Shown piece by piece: positions 24,510 through 33,109 of a DNA stretch of 64,000 nt. Each line of letters starts with the position of its first letter. The stretch's first letter is position 1. Where the stretch lies: assembly GCA_947648875.1 (NCBI GenBank), contig CANSPM010000003.1, positions 1 to 64,000 of the forward strand, written 5' to 3'. Below the pieces are notes generated by a model. The model was not told the origin of the DNA. It did no database searches and was given only the letters and a program-made list of their open reading frames with translations. This DNA comes from an uncultured Lachnospiraceae bacterium. GTDB lineage: Bacteria > Bacillota > Clostridia > Lachnospirales > Lachnospiraceae. A program made the translations under genes and the position numbers.

Positions 24510-25592
24510 ATGTGGCATTGTGACTATGGAAAAGAACCTTTTGATTTGAGGCTCTTTTGTCTGCTCTGCGCTCGAAGAACAGGGTTGGTTCTGGCGGGAG
24601 CTCTGGCCGGTCTGGTTCTGGTAGGCGGTATTTACTATGTGAAAAACGTTACTTTGGGCGGGGTGATTCCCTATACCATGGACAGCAAATATTACCTGGA
24701 GTATGCCGTTGATCCCAGTGACCAGCAGACTTACTCCTATTTTGCTTCCTACACCTGGAACGATCTCTTAAAGAGTGAGGCCATGGTGGACAAAATGCTG
24801 GAGGAACTGACAATTCCCATGACTGCGGAGGAACTGACGGCCAGCTTTGAGCCGGAATTGATCTCCGACCTGCGGATCTGTTATATCCGTACCACCAATG
24901 AGGACCCGGATAAGGCGCGGGAAATCGACAGAGTGGCGGGCCGGGCCATAGCTGCCATAGGAGAAAAGCAGATAGAACTCAGGGAAGTAAGTCTGCTGGA
25001 CAGAGGAGAACCCACGTTGGCCACGCCGGATCTGCGGACGCTGCGGGCCTGCGTGCTGGGAGCCGCGACGGGCATTTTTGCGGCGCTGCTTGGGTTGGGG
25101 TTCCACGAGATACTGGAGGAGAGGATACAGGTTCCGGGGACGCTGGCCCGCCGCTATGGGGTGCCTGTGGCCGGTTATGTGAGTCGTGAGGGAAAGCCCT
25201 CCGGGGAATTGGCGGCGCAGCTTGCCTGTCTGCTTTGGGATAAAAAGCAGGTCGGCGTCACGGCGGTAAACGGAGAAACGGATCTGGGAAGCCTGACAAA
25301 GGTTTTGGAGAAACTGGACGAGAGGGAAAGCGCTTCTTTGGGGAAAACCGGGGCGCGGGGGTACATGGAGTTTCCCTGCCTGTTCCAGGCTCCGGAGACC
25401 GTTGAGGCACTGAGGGGGCAGGAAGGCATTTTGCTGGCGGTTCAGGCTGGGGTTGACAGAGGGAAAGCCATAGAGGAAATCCTGCGTCAGCTGGACCAGC
25501 TGGGGATCTCTGTGGATGCCATGATTTTGACTGCGGCGGATGAAAGGCTGATCCGGCAATATCTATGGGGGCGGAAGAGGCGGCCGCAATGA
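24510..25592 (+). CDS. Wzz-like chain-length protein with a degenerate kinase-like domain
   Basis: Polysaccharide co-polymerase of the Wzz/CpsC type. Hydrophobic helices near residues 24-45 and 172-193 frame an extracellular domain that is expected to set glycan chain length. The C-terminal ~165 residues look like the fold of a BY-kinase (tyrosine kinase), as in VGVTAVNGETDLGSL and LAVQAGVDRGKAIEEILRQLDQLG. The first of these sits where Walker A should be but lacks the GK[ST], so the domain is probably not an active kinase. No tyrosine-rich tail is present, and no separate kinase or phosphatase gene lies nearby. It follows the priming transferase in the usual way. Confidence 0.75.
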   Translation: MWHCDYGKEPFDLRLFCLLCARRTGLVLAGALAGLVLVGGIYYVKNVTLGGVIPYTMDSKYYLEYAVDPSDQQTYSYFASYTWNDLLKSEAMVDKMLEELTIPMTAEELTASFEPELISDLRICYIRTTNEDPDKAREIDRVAGRAIAAIGEKQIELREVSLLDRGEPTLATPDLRTLRACVLGAATGIFAALLGLGFHEILEERIQVPGTLARRYGVPVAGYVSREGKPSGELAAQLACLLWDKKQVGVTAVNGETDLGSLTKVLEKLDERESASLGKTGARGYMEFPCLFQAPETVEALRGQEGILLAVQAGVDRGKAIEEILRQLDQLGISVDAMILTAADERLIRQYLWGRKRRPQ

Positions 25593-25624
25593 CGCGGGCT
25601 TCGGACTTGCGGGAAAGAGGAAGT

Positions 25625-26404
25625 ATGACACTGCAATTATTGGTAGCGGCGGTAAACGGGACTCCCCGGGAACTGGCGGAGGAGATGAGGATTGACAGCG
25701 ACGCCATAATCGTCAGCCAGGGGGAGCGGTATGCCTATGAAACACTGCGCTGGAAAGGCCACGATATAAGATGCTTCCACATGGCGGAGCGGGGGGTGGG
25801 TCTTAGCCGTAACCACAGTCTGTTGCGCGCCAGCGCGGATATCAGTCTGTTCGCGGATGAAGACATCATCTATGAGCCGGACTATGAACAGAAGGTGCTG
25901 GAGGCTTTTGAGGAGCATCCCCGGGCGGATTTACTCTTTTTTAATGTGCGGGCCATGCCCGGGCGGGAGACTTACCATAATGAGAATAGCGGCAGGGTGC
26001 GCTGGTACAACTGCGGACGGTATCCCACCTACAGCCTGGCGGTGCGCACCCGGCGTGTGCATCAGAAAAATGTCACCTTTTCTCTGCTCTTTGGGGGTGG
26101 CGCCAGGTACAGCAACGGAGAGGACAGCCTGTTTATCCGGGACTGTCTGCGCGCCGGGCTTAAGGCATATAAGGTGCCGGTGTCCATTGGCCATGAGCGG
26201 GAGCGGGAATCCACGTGGTTTACGGGCTATAACGAGAAGTTCTTTTATGACAGAGGGGTGTTGTACCGCTACCTGTACGGGCTGTTGGCCCGTGCCATGG
26301 CAATGCGGTTTCTGCTGGCCCACAGGGAGAAAATATGTGGGGAGATTTCCTTGGGGAAGGCCTGGGAGATTATGTGCCGGGGGATCAGAGAGGGAAAGGT
26401 ATGA
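25625..26404 (+). CDS. GT2-family glycosyltransferase
   Basis: About 259 residues in the GT2-like fold. The N-terminal strand is shortened (LQLLVAAVNGTPRELAEEM), followed by GVGLSRNHSLLRASADISLF, a metal-binding FADEDIIYEPDYEQ near residue 80, and a GNGED-like acidic site (YSNGEDSLFIRDC). Substrates are unknown. Two starts are possible: ATG 25589, overlapping the upstream stop, or ATG 25625 with AGAGGAAG just before it; I prefer the second because the fold begins there. The 3' end overlaps the next gene (ATGA). Confidence 0.75.
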   Translation: MTLQLLVAAVNGTPRELAEEMRIDSDAIIVSQGERYAYETLRWKGHDIRCFHMAERGVGLSRNHSLLRASADISLFADEDIIYEPDYEQKVLEAFEEHPRADLLFFNVRAMPGRETYHNENSGRVRWYNCGRYPTYSLAVRTRRVHQKNVTFSLLFGGGARYSNGEDSLFIRDCLRAGLKAYKVPVSIGHERERESTWFTGYNEKFFYDRGVLYRYLYGLLARAMAMRFLLAHREKICGEISLGKAWEIMCRGIREGKV

Positions 26405-27336
26405 GAACACCGATGTTCAGCATTTTGACGGTATCCCTGAATCCCGGCGGCAAGCTGGTGGATACCGTGAGAAGCGTGGTTAATCAAAGCTACGGAGATT
26501 ATGAAGTGGTAGTCAAGGACGGGGGGTCCCGGGACGGGTCTCTGGAGGCGCTGCAAACCTGGCTGGAAGAGCAGGACTGCCGGGACCGTGTGCGGATTGT
26601 AAAGCAGCCGGATACCGGTATCTATGAGGGTATGAACCAGGCGGTCCGGGCGGCCAGAGGGGAGTATCTGTATTTCCTGAACTGCGGGGATACCTTTGCC
26701 TCGGACCGGGCGCTGGCCCGGGCGGCGGAGGAAATCGGCAGGTGCGTGGGTCATGGAGCAGACAGTGAGACAAGCGGGGACCCGGCAGAGAAGGCGGCCC
26801 ATGAAGCGGATCACGGGACAAGCGGGGACCCGGCAGAGAAGGCAGGGCATAAACCGGACCATGGCCCTAAAATTTTCTATGGAGACATCTATGATGCCCT
26901 GCGGGGGCAGGTGGTGGCTTCCAACCCCTATATGGACGCTTTCGCCTGCTATCGCAATGTTCCCTGCCATCAGGCCTGTATGTATCACCACAGCCTGTTC
27001 GCGGAGCGGGGCTATGAGCCCGTTTACCGGGTGCGGGCGGACTACGAACATTTCCTGTGGTGCTATTTTTGCGGAAATGCCCGGCCCAGGTACATTCCGG
27101 TGACGCTGGCCTCCTATGAGGGGGGCGGGTTTTCGGAGACTCGGGAAAACAGGAAGCGCTCTGCCCGGGAGCACAGAGAGATCACGGCGCTTTACATGAG
27201 CAGGGGACAGCGGCTGGGATACAGGCTGCTCCTTATGGCAACTCTGGCCCCTCTGCGGACAAAGATGGCGGAGAGCCCGGTTTGGTCCGGATTCTATAAT
27301 AAATGCAAAAAAATGTTATACAGGCGGGAGTATTGA
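26401..27336 (+). CDS. GT2 glycosyltransferase with an internal tandem-repeat insertion
   Basis: GT2 enzyme of about 311 residues: MFSILTVSLNPGGKLVDTV, VKDGGSRDGSLEAL, TGIYEGMNQAVRAARGEYL and FLNCGDTF are standard WcaE-type motifs, and the acceptor side continues with FYGDIYDALRG and HQACMYHH. Between the two halves, at about residues 120-152, is an insertion with two 16-residue units (TSGDPAEKAAHEADHG and TSGDPAEKAGHKPDHG), encoded by a 48-bp tandem repeat. Such an insertion is not part of the family and looks like a disordered surface loop. ATG 26401 overlaps the stop of the preceding gene; the track's longer start has no support. Confidence 0.82.
   Translation: MRTPMFSILTVSLNPGGKLVDTVRSVVNQSYGDYEVVVKDGGSRDGSLEALQTWLEEQDCRDRVRIVKQPDTGIYEGMNQAVRAARGEYLYFLNCGDTFASDRALARAAEEIGRCVGHGADSETSGDPAEKAAHEADHGTSGDPAEKAGHKPDHGPKIFYGDIYDALRGQVVASNPYMDAFACYRNVPCHQACMYHHSLFAERGYEPVYRVRADYEHFLWCYFCGNARPRYIPVTLASYEGGGFSETRENRKRSAREHREITALYMSRGQRLGYRLLLMATLAPLRTKMAESPVWSGFYNKCKKMLYRREY
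26770..26865 (+). repeat. 48-bp tandem repeat, two copies, inside a GT2 gene
   Basis: ACAAGCGGGGACCCGGCAGA and six more identical bases begin each unit (26770 and 26818); the second half of the unit has diverged. The period is a multiple of three, so copy-number change would keep the frame. Confidence 0.75.
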
Positions 27337-27337
27337 A

Positions 27338-28492
27338 ATGGTTTTGTTTGTGGGCGTAACGGTCCTGGTGTTGCTGATGGCGTATTTCTGCAACACGGAG
27401 GAGAGCGTGCAACTGCATAGGGGCAGTTCCCGGCCCCCGGCGCTGCCGGAGGCCGGGGGCAGACATTCTGGCCGGGGCTGCATAAATCGTCAGCAGGCCC
27501 TGAACCTGTGGATCTGCGGCGGGATCTATGTGATTCTGTCTGCTCTGTCCGTCTGCCGGATTGCCAGCGGCAACGACTACTGGGTCTATACCAGTATGTT
27601 TAGTCTGATCGCCCAGGGAAGGCATGTGTCGTCGGAGTTTGGCTTTAACGCCCTAGTGCGTTTCATGCAGTACTTTTTCGGCACGGAAGGATACAGCTAC
27701 CTGCCCATATTCGGGTTATTTTCCCTGCTGACGGTGTACTTTTTTCTCAGAGCCATATATGAGCAGGGGGACTGGTTTATGGGGTCCTTGTTCCTGTTTC
27801 TGATGAACGGGTATTATTTTTCCAGTTTTAATTCCGTGCGTTACTATCTGGTGTTAGCCATCGCGCTGTACAGCGTCAAATATGTGTTTCGGGGGGAATA
27901 TCTGAAATTTAGTCTGTGGATTCTGGCGGCGGCCACTTTTCACAAGTCGGTGCTGGTGGTGATTCCGCTGTATCTGGGCGCCCACTGGCTGGCCGGAATA
28001 CGGCTTAAACGGTGGCACTATGTCCTGGGAGGGCTGCTGGTTCTGAGCCTGGTGTTTGGCAGAGACCTCTACCGTTTTGTGATTTTTAAAATATATCCTT
28101 ACTATGAAAATTCCATGTTTGACACGGTGGAGTACTCTCTGACCAATATCGGCAAATGTGTGGGAACTGTGGTTTTATCCCTGTTCTGCTATGGGAGAGT
28201 CGTTAGGGGGAACCGGCATAACAGGTTTTACTTTTTCCTGAATCTGGGAGGGCTGGCATTATATACCTGCGGAGCGTTTATTCCGGAAGTCTCCAGAGTG
28301 GCATACTATTTGGTGTTACCTCAGATTTTTCTGATTCCGCATCTGCTTAGGGGGATTGGAAACAAAATTCTCAGACGGCTGCTCACGGCGGGAACGGTTT
28401 TGACATTTACTGTCTATTTTGCCCTGTTTTTGCGATCGGCTTATGATGTGAATGTCCGGTTGCTGCCTTATCTGAACTGGATATTTAACTGA
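27338..28492 (+). CDS. EpsG-family polysaccharide polymerase-like membrane protein
   Basis: A polytopic protein of 384 residues with roughly ten helices. ASGNDYWVYTSMFSLI after the second helix and the later FNSVRYYLVLAIALYSV and ATFHKSVLVVIPLYL segments match the EpsG/Wzy-like family that links repeat units outside the membrane. Near the N-terminus (about residues 28-50) a Gly/Pro/Arg-rich loop is unusual. CGGGAG lies 7 bases upstream of ATG 27338, one base after the preceding gene. A Wzy-type polymerase with a Wzz-like partner implies flippase-dependent assembly, yet no Wzx-type flippase gene is in this window. Confidence 0.8.
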   Translation: MVLFVGVTVLVLLMAYFCNTEESVQLHRGSSRPPALPEAGGRHSGRGCINRQQALNLWICGGIYVILSALSVCRIASGNDYWVYTSMFSLIAQGRHVSSEFGFNALVRFMQYFFGTEGYSYLPIFGLFSLLTVYFFLRAIYEQGDWFMGSLFLFLMNGYYFSSFNSVRYYLVLAIALYSVKYVFRGEYLKFSLWILAAATFHKSVLVVIPLYLGAHWLAGIRLKRWHYVLGGLLVLSLVFGRDLYRFVIFKIYPYYENSMFDTVEYSLTNIGKCVGTVVLSLFCYGRVVRGNRHNRFYFFLNLGGLALYTCGAFIPEVSRVAYYLVLPQIFLIPHLLRGIGNKILRRLLTAGTVLTFTVYFALFLRSAYDVNVRLLPYLNWIFN

Positions 28493-28545
28493 CGCGCTGC
28501 CCGCGTTACATCCGGTGAAATTCACGTGCCCGCCGAGGCGGACAG

Positions 28546-30453
28546 ATGGGAGTTACTGTGAAGAAATTAAATGATATACGAGTCGGAATATTAAAAATAC
28601 CCGTCACCAGGATTATTTTGCTGATTGTGAGCGATATGCTGGCTGTGCTGGCGGCATCGGTGCTGAGTCTGTATGTGCGCTATGATTTCAGATTTATGAG
28701 TATAGAGCCGCAATTCTGGGAGGCGATTCAGGGGGCTTATCTGTTCAATGTGGTAATCACATTGTTGATTTTTTATATTTTCCGACTGTATAACAGTGTG
28801 TGGCGGTACGCTTCGGACACGGAAATGGTCAATGTGGTGATTGCCGTGGTGGTCTGCGCCGCACTGCAGCCGGTGGTGCATTGGGTACTGGGCACCTATG
28901 TGCCCAGAAGTTTTCCCTTTCTCTACGCGCTCTTTTTGGCAATATGCGCCGGAGGCGTGAGATTCAGTTACCGCTTTCTGCGGATGCTACAGAACCGGCG
29001 ACTCAGCCATTACAATATGCCGGAACGGCAGAATTATATGATTGTGGGGGCGGGGGCATCCGGCAACGCGATCTTACAGGAGATACAGTCCAGTAAATAT
29101 CTGAGTATGCATGTGGCCTGCTTTATCGATGATAATCCGGGATGTCAGGGCAAGTATCTGCGGGGCGTGCCCATTGTGGGGGGACGGGAAAAAATCATTG
29201 AGAGTGTGGGAAAATATGATATCAATGAGATTATCATTGCGATTCCCTCCGCCAGCCGCTCCAGATTAAAGCCTCTGCTGGAGATCTGCAAGGAGACGGG
29301 CTGCCGTATCCAGATTCTGCCGGGAATGTACCAGATTATCAAGGGAGATGTGAATGTGTCCAACCTGCGGGAAGTGCAGATTGAGGATCTGCTGGGCAGG
29401 GACCCCATAGAGGTGAATGTGGACGAGATTATCGGCTACGTGCAGGATAAGGTGGTGCTGGTGACCGGGGGCGGCGGTTCCATCGGAAGCGAGCTGTGCA
29501 GGCAGGTGGCCCGGCACGGTCCCAGACAGCTGGTTATCCTGGATATTTATGAGAACAACGCCTATGAGATCCAGCAGGAGTTATGGAGGGATTATCCGGA
29601 GCTGGACCTGGTGGTGCTGATCGGGTCCGTGCGTAATACCCTGCGGGTGGATGAGATTTTCGAAAAGTATCGCCCTGATATTGTGTACCATGCGGCGGCC
29701 CACAAGCATGTGCCTCTGATGGAGGACAGCCCCAATGAGGCCATCAAGAACAATGTGTTTGGCACCCTGAAGGTGGCGACGGCGGCGGACCAGTATGGTA
29801 CGGGAAAATTCGTGATGATTTCCACGGACAAGGCAGTGAATCCCACCAATATCATGGGCGCTTCCAAGCGGATCTGCGAGATGGTCATTCAGAATATTAA
29901 CCGCAGGTCAAAGACGGAGTATGTGGCCGTGCGCTTCGGCAATGTGCTGGGCAGCAACGGCAGCGTGGTTCCCCTGTTCAAGAAACAGATCGAAAAAGGA
30001 GGCCCTGTGACGGTGACCCACCCTGATATCATCCGATATTTTATGACCATACCGGAGGCGGTTTCTCTGGTTCTACAGGCTGGGGCCTACGCAAAAGGAG
30101 GCGAGATCTTTGTGCTGGATATGGGGGAACCCATGAAAATACTGGATCTGGCCAGAAATATGATCAAGCTGTCCGGCTACCGGGTGGATGAGGACATTCG
30201 GATTGAGTTTACCGGTCTGCGTCCCGGCGAGAAGATGTATGAGGAACTCCTGATGCGGGAGGAGGGACTTAAGGAGACGGCCAACCGGATGATCTATATC
30301 GGCAGGCCCATTGAGTACGATGATGAATTGTTTGAACAACAGCTGGAGAGACTGCGGGAGGCATCAGGGAACGAGTCTCAGGATATCCGGGCTTTGGTAC
30401 GGGAGATCGTGCCCAGCTATCAATATGAGGAGCAGGGAAGTACAACGGAGTAA
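28546..30453 (+). CDS. Membrane-bound nucleotide-sugar 4,6-dehydratase (PglF/WbpM/CapD type)
   Basis: Removes water from a UDP-sugar (usually UDP-GlcNAc) to give a 4-keto-6-deoxy intermediate. The 635 residues show four N-terminal membrane helices (residues ~15-125), a CoA-binding-like domain (VGAGASGNAILQEIQSS, FIDDNPGCQGKYLRG), then the SDR domain with the NAD-binding loop TGGGGSIGSELCRQ near residue 308 and the catalytic STDKAVNPTNIMGASK region near 427. Length and order match the long inverting or retaining 4,6-dehydratases. With the reductase and small transferase that follow, it could make a QuiNAc- or FucNAc-type primer. ATG 28546 has GAGG 7-10 bases upstream. Confidence 0.9.
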   Translation: MGVTVKKLNDIRVGILKIPVTRIILLIVSDMLAVLAASVLSLYVRYDFRFMSIEPQFWEAIQGAYLFNVVITLLIFYIFRLYNSVWRYASDTEMVNVVIAVVVCAALQPVVHWVLGTYVPRSFPFLYALFLAICAGGVRFSYRFLRMLQNRRLSHYNMPERQNYMIVGAGASGNAILQEIQSSKYLSMHVACFIDDNPGCQGKYLRGVPIVGGREKIIESVGKYDINEIIIAIPSASRSRLKPLLEICKETGCRIQILPGMYQIIKGDVNVSNLREVQIEDLLGRDPIEVNVDEIIGYVQDKVVLVTGGGGSIGSELCRQVARHGPRQLVILDIYENNAYEIQQELWRDYPELDLVVLIGSVRNTLRVDEIFEKYRPDIVYHAAAHKHVPLMEDSPNEAIKNNVFGTLKVATAADQYGTGKFVMISTDKAVNPTNIMGASKRICEMVIQNINRRSKTEYVAVRFGNVLGSNGSVVPLFKKQIEKGGPVTVTHPDIIRYFMTIPEAVSLVLQAGAYAKGGEIFVLDMGEPMKILDLARNMIKLSGYRVDEDIRIEFTGLRPGEKMYEELLMREEGLKETANRMIYIGRPIEYDDELFEQQLERLREASGNESQDIRALVREIVPSYQYEEQGSTTE

Positions 30454-30504
30454 CCTGGGAAAGACACAGACAGGACGGCGGCGGTGAATGGAGGAAAAGG
30501 TGCT

Positions 30505-31155
30505 ATGTATGTACATGTCAAGAGAGGAATGGATTTCATACTGTCCCTGCTGGGATTGATGGTGCTGTCGCCGGTATTGCTGATCCTGATTATCGCCATC
30601 AGGGCGGACTCTCCGGGACCGGTGTTGTTTCGGCAGAAGAGGGTGGGAATCCACAAAACACATTTTGCCATATTGAAGTTCCGCACCATGCGGATTGACA
30701 CGCCCAGGGATACACCTACCCATTTGTTGCAGAACCCGGAGCAGTATATTACCAGGGTAGGAAAGTTCCTGCGCAGGACCAGTCTGGATGAACTGCCCCA
30801 GATTATCAATATTCTGAAAGGGGATATGGCTGTTGTAGGACCTCGCCCCGCCCTCTGGAATCAGTATGACCTGCTGGAGGAGAGGGATAAATATGGCGCC
30901 AACGATATCCGGCCCGGTCTTACCGGCTGGGCCCAGATCAATGGCAGGGATGAGTTGGAGATCCCGGTGAAGGCCCGGCTTGACGGGGAATATGTGGAAA
31001 AGATGGGCCTTAAGATGGACCTGCGCTGCTTTTTCGGTACTTTTTTAAGTGTGTTCAGAGGAGACGGTGTAGTGGAAGGAGGCACGGGAGCCATGAGTAG
31101 TGCCGACGGTCAGACCGATAGAGGTTATGGGCAGGAGCGTGTGGAGAGAGAGTAG
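30505..31155 (+). CDS. Short polyprenyl-phosphate sugar-1-phosphate transferase (PglC/WecA-independent type)
   Basis: A short monotopic transferase of about 216 residues with only the catalytic domain: hydrophobic re-entrant helix near residues 11-32, ILKFRTMRIDTP, the DE motif in LDELPQIINILKGDMA, and VGPRPALWNQYD. It should prime a glycan on undecaprenyl phosphate. Adjacent to a PglF-like dehydratase and a reductase, the likely donor is a deoxy-amino-sugar nucleotide. ATG 30505 (MYVHVKRGMDF) is chosen since this is the family start and GGAGG lies 10 bases before. The last ~20 residues (Gly/Asp/Arg-rich) are a non-conserved tail. Confidence 0.9.
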   Translation: MYVHVKRGMDFILSLLGLMVLSPVLLILIIAIRADSPGPVLFRQKRVGIHKTHFAILKFRTMRIDTPRDTPTHLLQNPEQYITRVGKFLRRTSLDELPQIINILKGDMAVVGPRPALWNQYDLLEERDKYGANDIRPGLTGWAQINGRDELEIPVKARLDGEYVEKMGLKMDLRCFFGTFLSVFRGDGVVEGGTGAMSSADGQTDRGYGQERVERE

Positions 31156-31159
31156 ATTT

Positions 31160-31229
31160 GCGCAGGAACGCGGCCTGTATCGGGAGCGGCGGCCCGGTGA
31201 TCCGAGTGGGATGTGCGCGCAGGGACGCG
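31160..31229 (+). repeat. 13-bp direct repeat in the 31.16-31.26 kb gap
   Basis: GCGCAGGAACGCG (31160-31172) and GCGCAGGGACGCG (31217-31229), 57 bases apart, in the 108-base gap before the reductase gene. It may be a decayed relative of the leader repeats (compare GCGGAACGC at locus C), but no clear stem was found. Confidence 0.3.
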
Positions 31230-31263
31230 CAGACCGGGGCGTACAGACGTAGTGAGGTAAGAA

Positions 31264-32244
31264 ATGAAACATATTTTGATTGCCGGGGCCCACAGCTATA
31301 TAGGAACCAGCCTGGAGCGGTACCTTCTGGAATATAATGCCTCCCAGGGACGGGAACTTTATCGGGTGGACACCATATCCCAGCGGGACCCCGTTTGGGA
31401 GAGTTTTGATTTTGGCGGCTACGACGCTGTGTTTCAGGCCAGCGGCATTGCCCATGTGGATACCGGAACCGTGACGCGGGAGCAGCAGGCCCTGTATTAT
31501 CAAGTGAACTGTGATCTGGCGGTGGCTACGGCCAGAAAGGCCCGGGAGGCGGGGGTAGGGCTTTTTCTTTACCCCAGCAGCATCATTGTCTATGGGGACA
31601 GGGCTATTGGCGCAAGGGGCCATGTGAACGGAAAGGAGAGTTCCAGGCTCCCCTCCGGGGTGATTACGCCTGAGACTCCGGTAGGCAATCCACATTTTTA
31701 CGGAAACAGCAAGATTCGGGCGGAGGAGGAACTTTTCCGGCTGGCGGGATCTGCCGGGAGCAAAGACTTTTCCGCGGAGAAAAGCCGCGGGGAGGAGGGG
31801 TTTCAGATAGCGGTTCTGCGTTTGCCCATGGTCTACGGCAAGGGCAGCAAGGGGAATTATCCGCTGCTGGCGAAGCTGGCGGACAGAATGCCCTTTTTCC
31901 CGGATGTGCAAAATCAGCGCAGCATGATCTACATTGAGAATCTCTGCGAGTTCATCCGCCAGAGAATTGAGGAGGGGAGGGGGGGACTCTATTTTCCCCA
32001 GAACGCGGAATATACGGCTACCTCCCGGATGGTGCGGGAGATTGCCGCCGCCCATGGAAAAAGGATACGGTTGCTAAAGGGATTAAATCCCCTGGTGGCG
32101 CTGGCTTCCCGGATGCCCGGCAGGATCGGTGCCATGGCGAACAAAGCCTTTGGCAGCCTGGTTTACGACCGGGGTATGAGCGGGGATATGGAGCGTTACT
32201 GCCTGTATGATCTGAGGGAGAGTATACAGCGCGCGGAGCGGTAA
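31264..32244 (+). CDS. NAD-dependent epimerase/reductase for nucleotide sugar
   Basis: Short-chain dehydrogenase/reductase of the extended class, 326 residues. It has ILIAGAHSYIGTSLER (nucleotide-binding GxxGxxG), the active-site serine in YPSSIIVYG, the catalytic FYGNSKIRAEEEL (YxxxK) near residue 142, and LRLPMVYGKGSKGNYPLL. Position after a 4,6-dehydratase and a priming transferase suggests that it reduces the 4-keto intermediate, as WbpV-type enzymes do to make UDP-QuiNAc. This step is inferred from context. GTGAGGTAAG precedes the ATG. A 20-residue charged insertion (about residues 160-180) is not family-typical. Confidence 0.82.
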   Translation: MKHILIAGAHSYIGTSLERYLLEYNASQGRELYRVDTISQRDPVWESFDFGGYDAVFQASGIAHVDTGTVTREQQALYYQVNCDLAVATARKAREAGVGLFLYPSSIIVYGDRAIGARGHVNGKESSRLPSGVITPETPVGNPHFYGNSKIRAEEELFRLAGSAGSKDFSAEKSRGEEGFQIAVLRLPMVYGKGSKGNYPLLAKLADRMPFFPDVQNQRSMIYIENLCEFIRQRIEEGRGGLYFPQNAEYTATSRMVREIAAAHGKRIRLLKGLNPLVALASRMPGRIGAMANKAFGSLVYDRGMSGDMERYCLYDLRESIQRAER

Positions 32245-32354
32245 CGGAAAGCGGACGCAGGCGATCAGGGGGGGCTCTGTGTTCGGACAGGATAAATGCG
32301 CAAAGGGGATAAAGAATGGGGCGCAGAGAGATCTGTGGCAGGTGGGATACAACT

Positions 32355-33104
32355 ATGAAACTTACCGTGGTTACGATTGCGTATAACAGCGAACAGGATA
32401 TTGGCCGGACCATAGAGTCGGTGCTGGCCCAGAAGCAGGGAGATGTGCCCTGCGCGCTGGAGTATCTGATTATTGACGGCGCCAGCAGTGACAACACCGT
32501 GGCCGTCGCGGAAAGCTATATTCCGGCTATGGAGTCGGCGGGCATAGACTACCGGATCAGCAGTGAGCCGGACAGGGGGATTTATGACGCCATGAACAAG
32601 GGAATCCGCCGGGCCACAGGGGATATCATCGGTATATTGAACAGTGGGGACTGGTATGAGCCGGAAGCCACGGCTGTCGCGGCGGAGATTTTTGACGGGA
32701 CAGGCTGCGATCTCATGTACGCCGATATCAATATGCACAGGACAGGCGGCGGAACCTATGTCAAAAAGGCAAGACAGCGTCGGTTTCAGACTTCCAGAGA
32801 CTGGAATCATCCCACTACCTTTGTGAGGGCGCAGCTGTATAAGCAGTATCCGTTCCGGTGTCTGGGCATTCACGACGACTACGGCTTTTTCCTGCAAATG
32901 AGGCGTCAGGGGCGCAGGATCGTCACGGTGGGCAGAGTTCTCGCGAATTTTTCCATGGGGGGCGCCAGCAATCACAAGGATATCAGGGCGGCGCGGAAGC
33001 GGATTATGGACCGCTACAGGTATTGCTACCGGATCAATGGATATAGCAGGCTGTATATGCTGGAATGTGTAGCCATAGAGGCGGCAAAAATGATATTGGG
33101 GTAG
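32355..33104 (+). CDS. GT2 glycosyltransferase (WcaE-like)
   Basis: GT2 enzyme of about 249 residues. MKLTVVTIAYNSEQDI, IDGASSDNTVAVAESY, RGIYDAMNKGIRRATGDII and LNSGDWYEP are the nucleotide and metal-binding motifs typical of WcaE-like enzymes. SFHD-type region is replaced by LGIHDDYGFFLQMRRQG, which holds the presumed base. The sugar is unknown. Two starts compete: ATG 32355 with GGTGGG 9 bases before, and ATG 32316 with AAAGGGG 10 bases before; the fold itself begins at 32355, so I use that. Followed after five bases by a GT4 gene. Confidence 0.85.
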   Translation: MKLTVVTIAYNSEQDIGRTIESVLAQKQGDVPCALEYLIIDGASSDNTVAVAESYIPAMESAGIDYRISSEPDRGIYDAMNKGIRRATGDIIGILNSGDWYEPEATAVAAEIFDGTGCDLMYADINMHRTGGGTYVKKARQRRFQTSRDWNHPTTFVRAQLYKQYPFRCLGIHDDYGFFLQMRRQGRRIVTVGRVLANFSMGGASNHKDIRAARKRIMDRYRYCYRINGYSRLYMLECVAIEAAKMILG

Positions 33105-33109
33105 GCAGG

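Noticed and set aside
26770-26865. CRISPR-like repeat
   Set aside because: Only two units, no spacers, and in-frame within a glycosyltransferase gene. No CRISPR array or cas gene was seen in the window.
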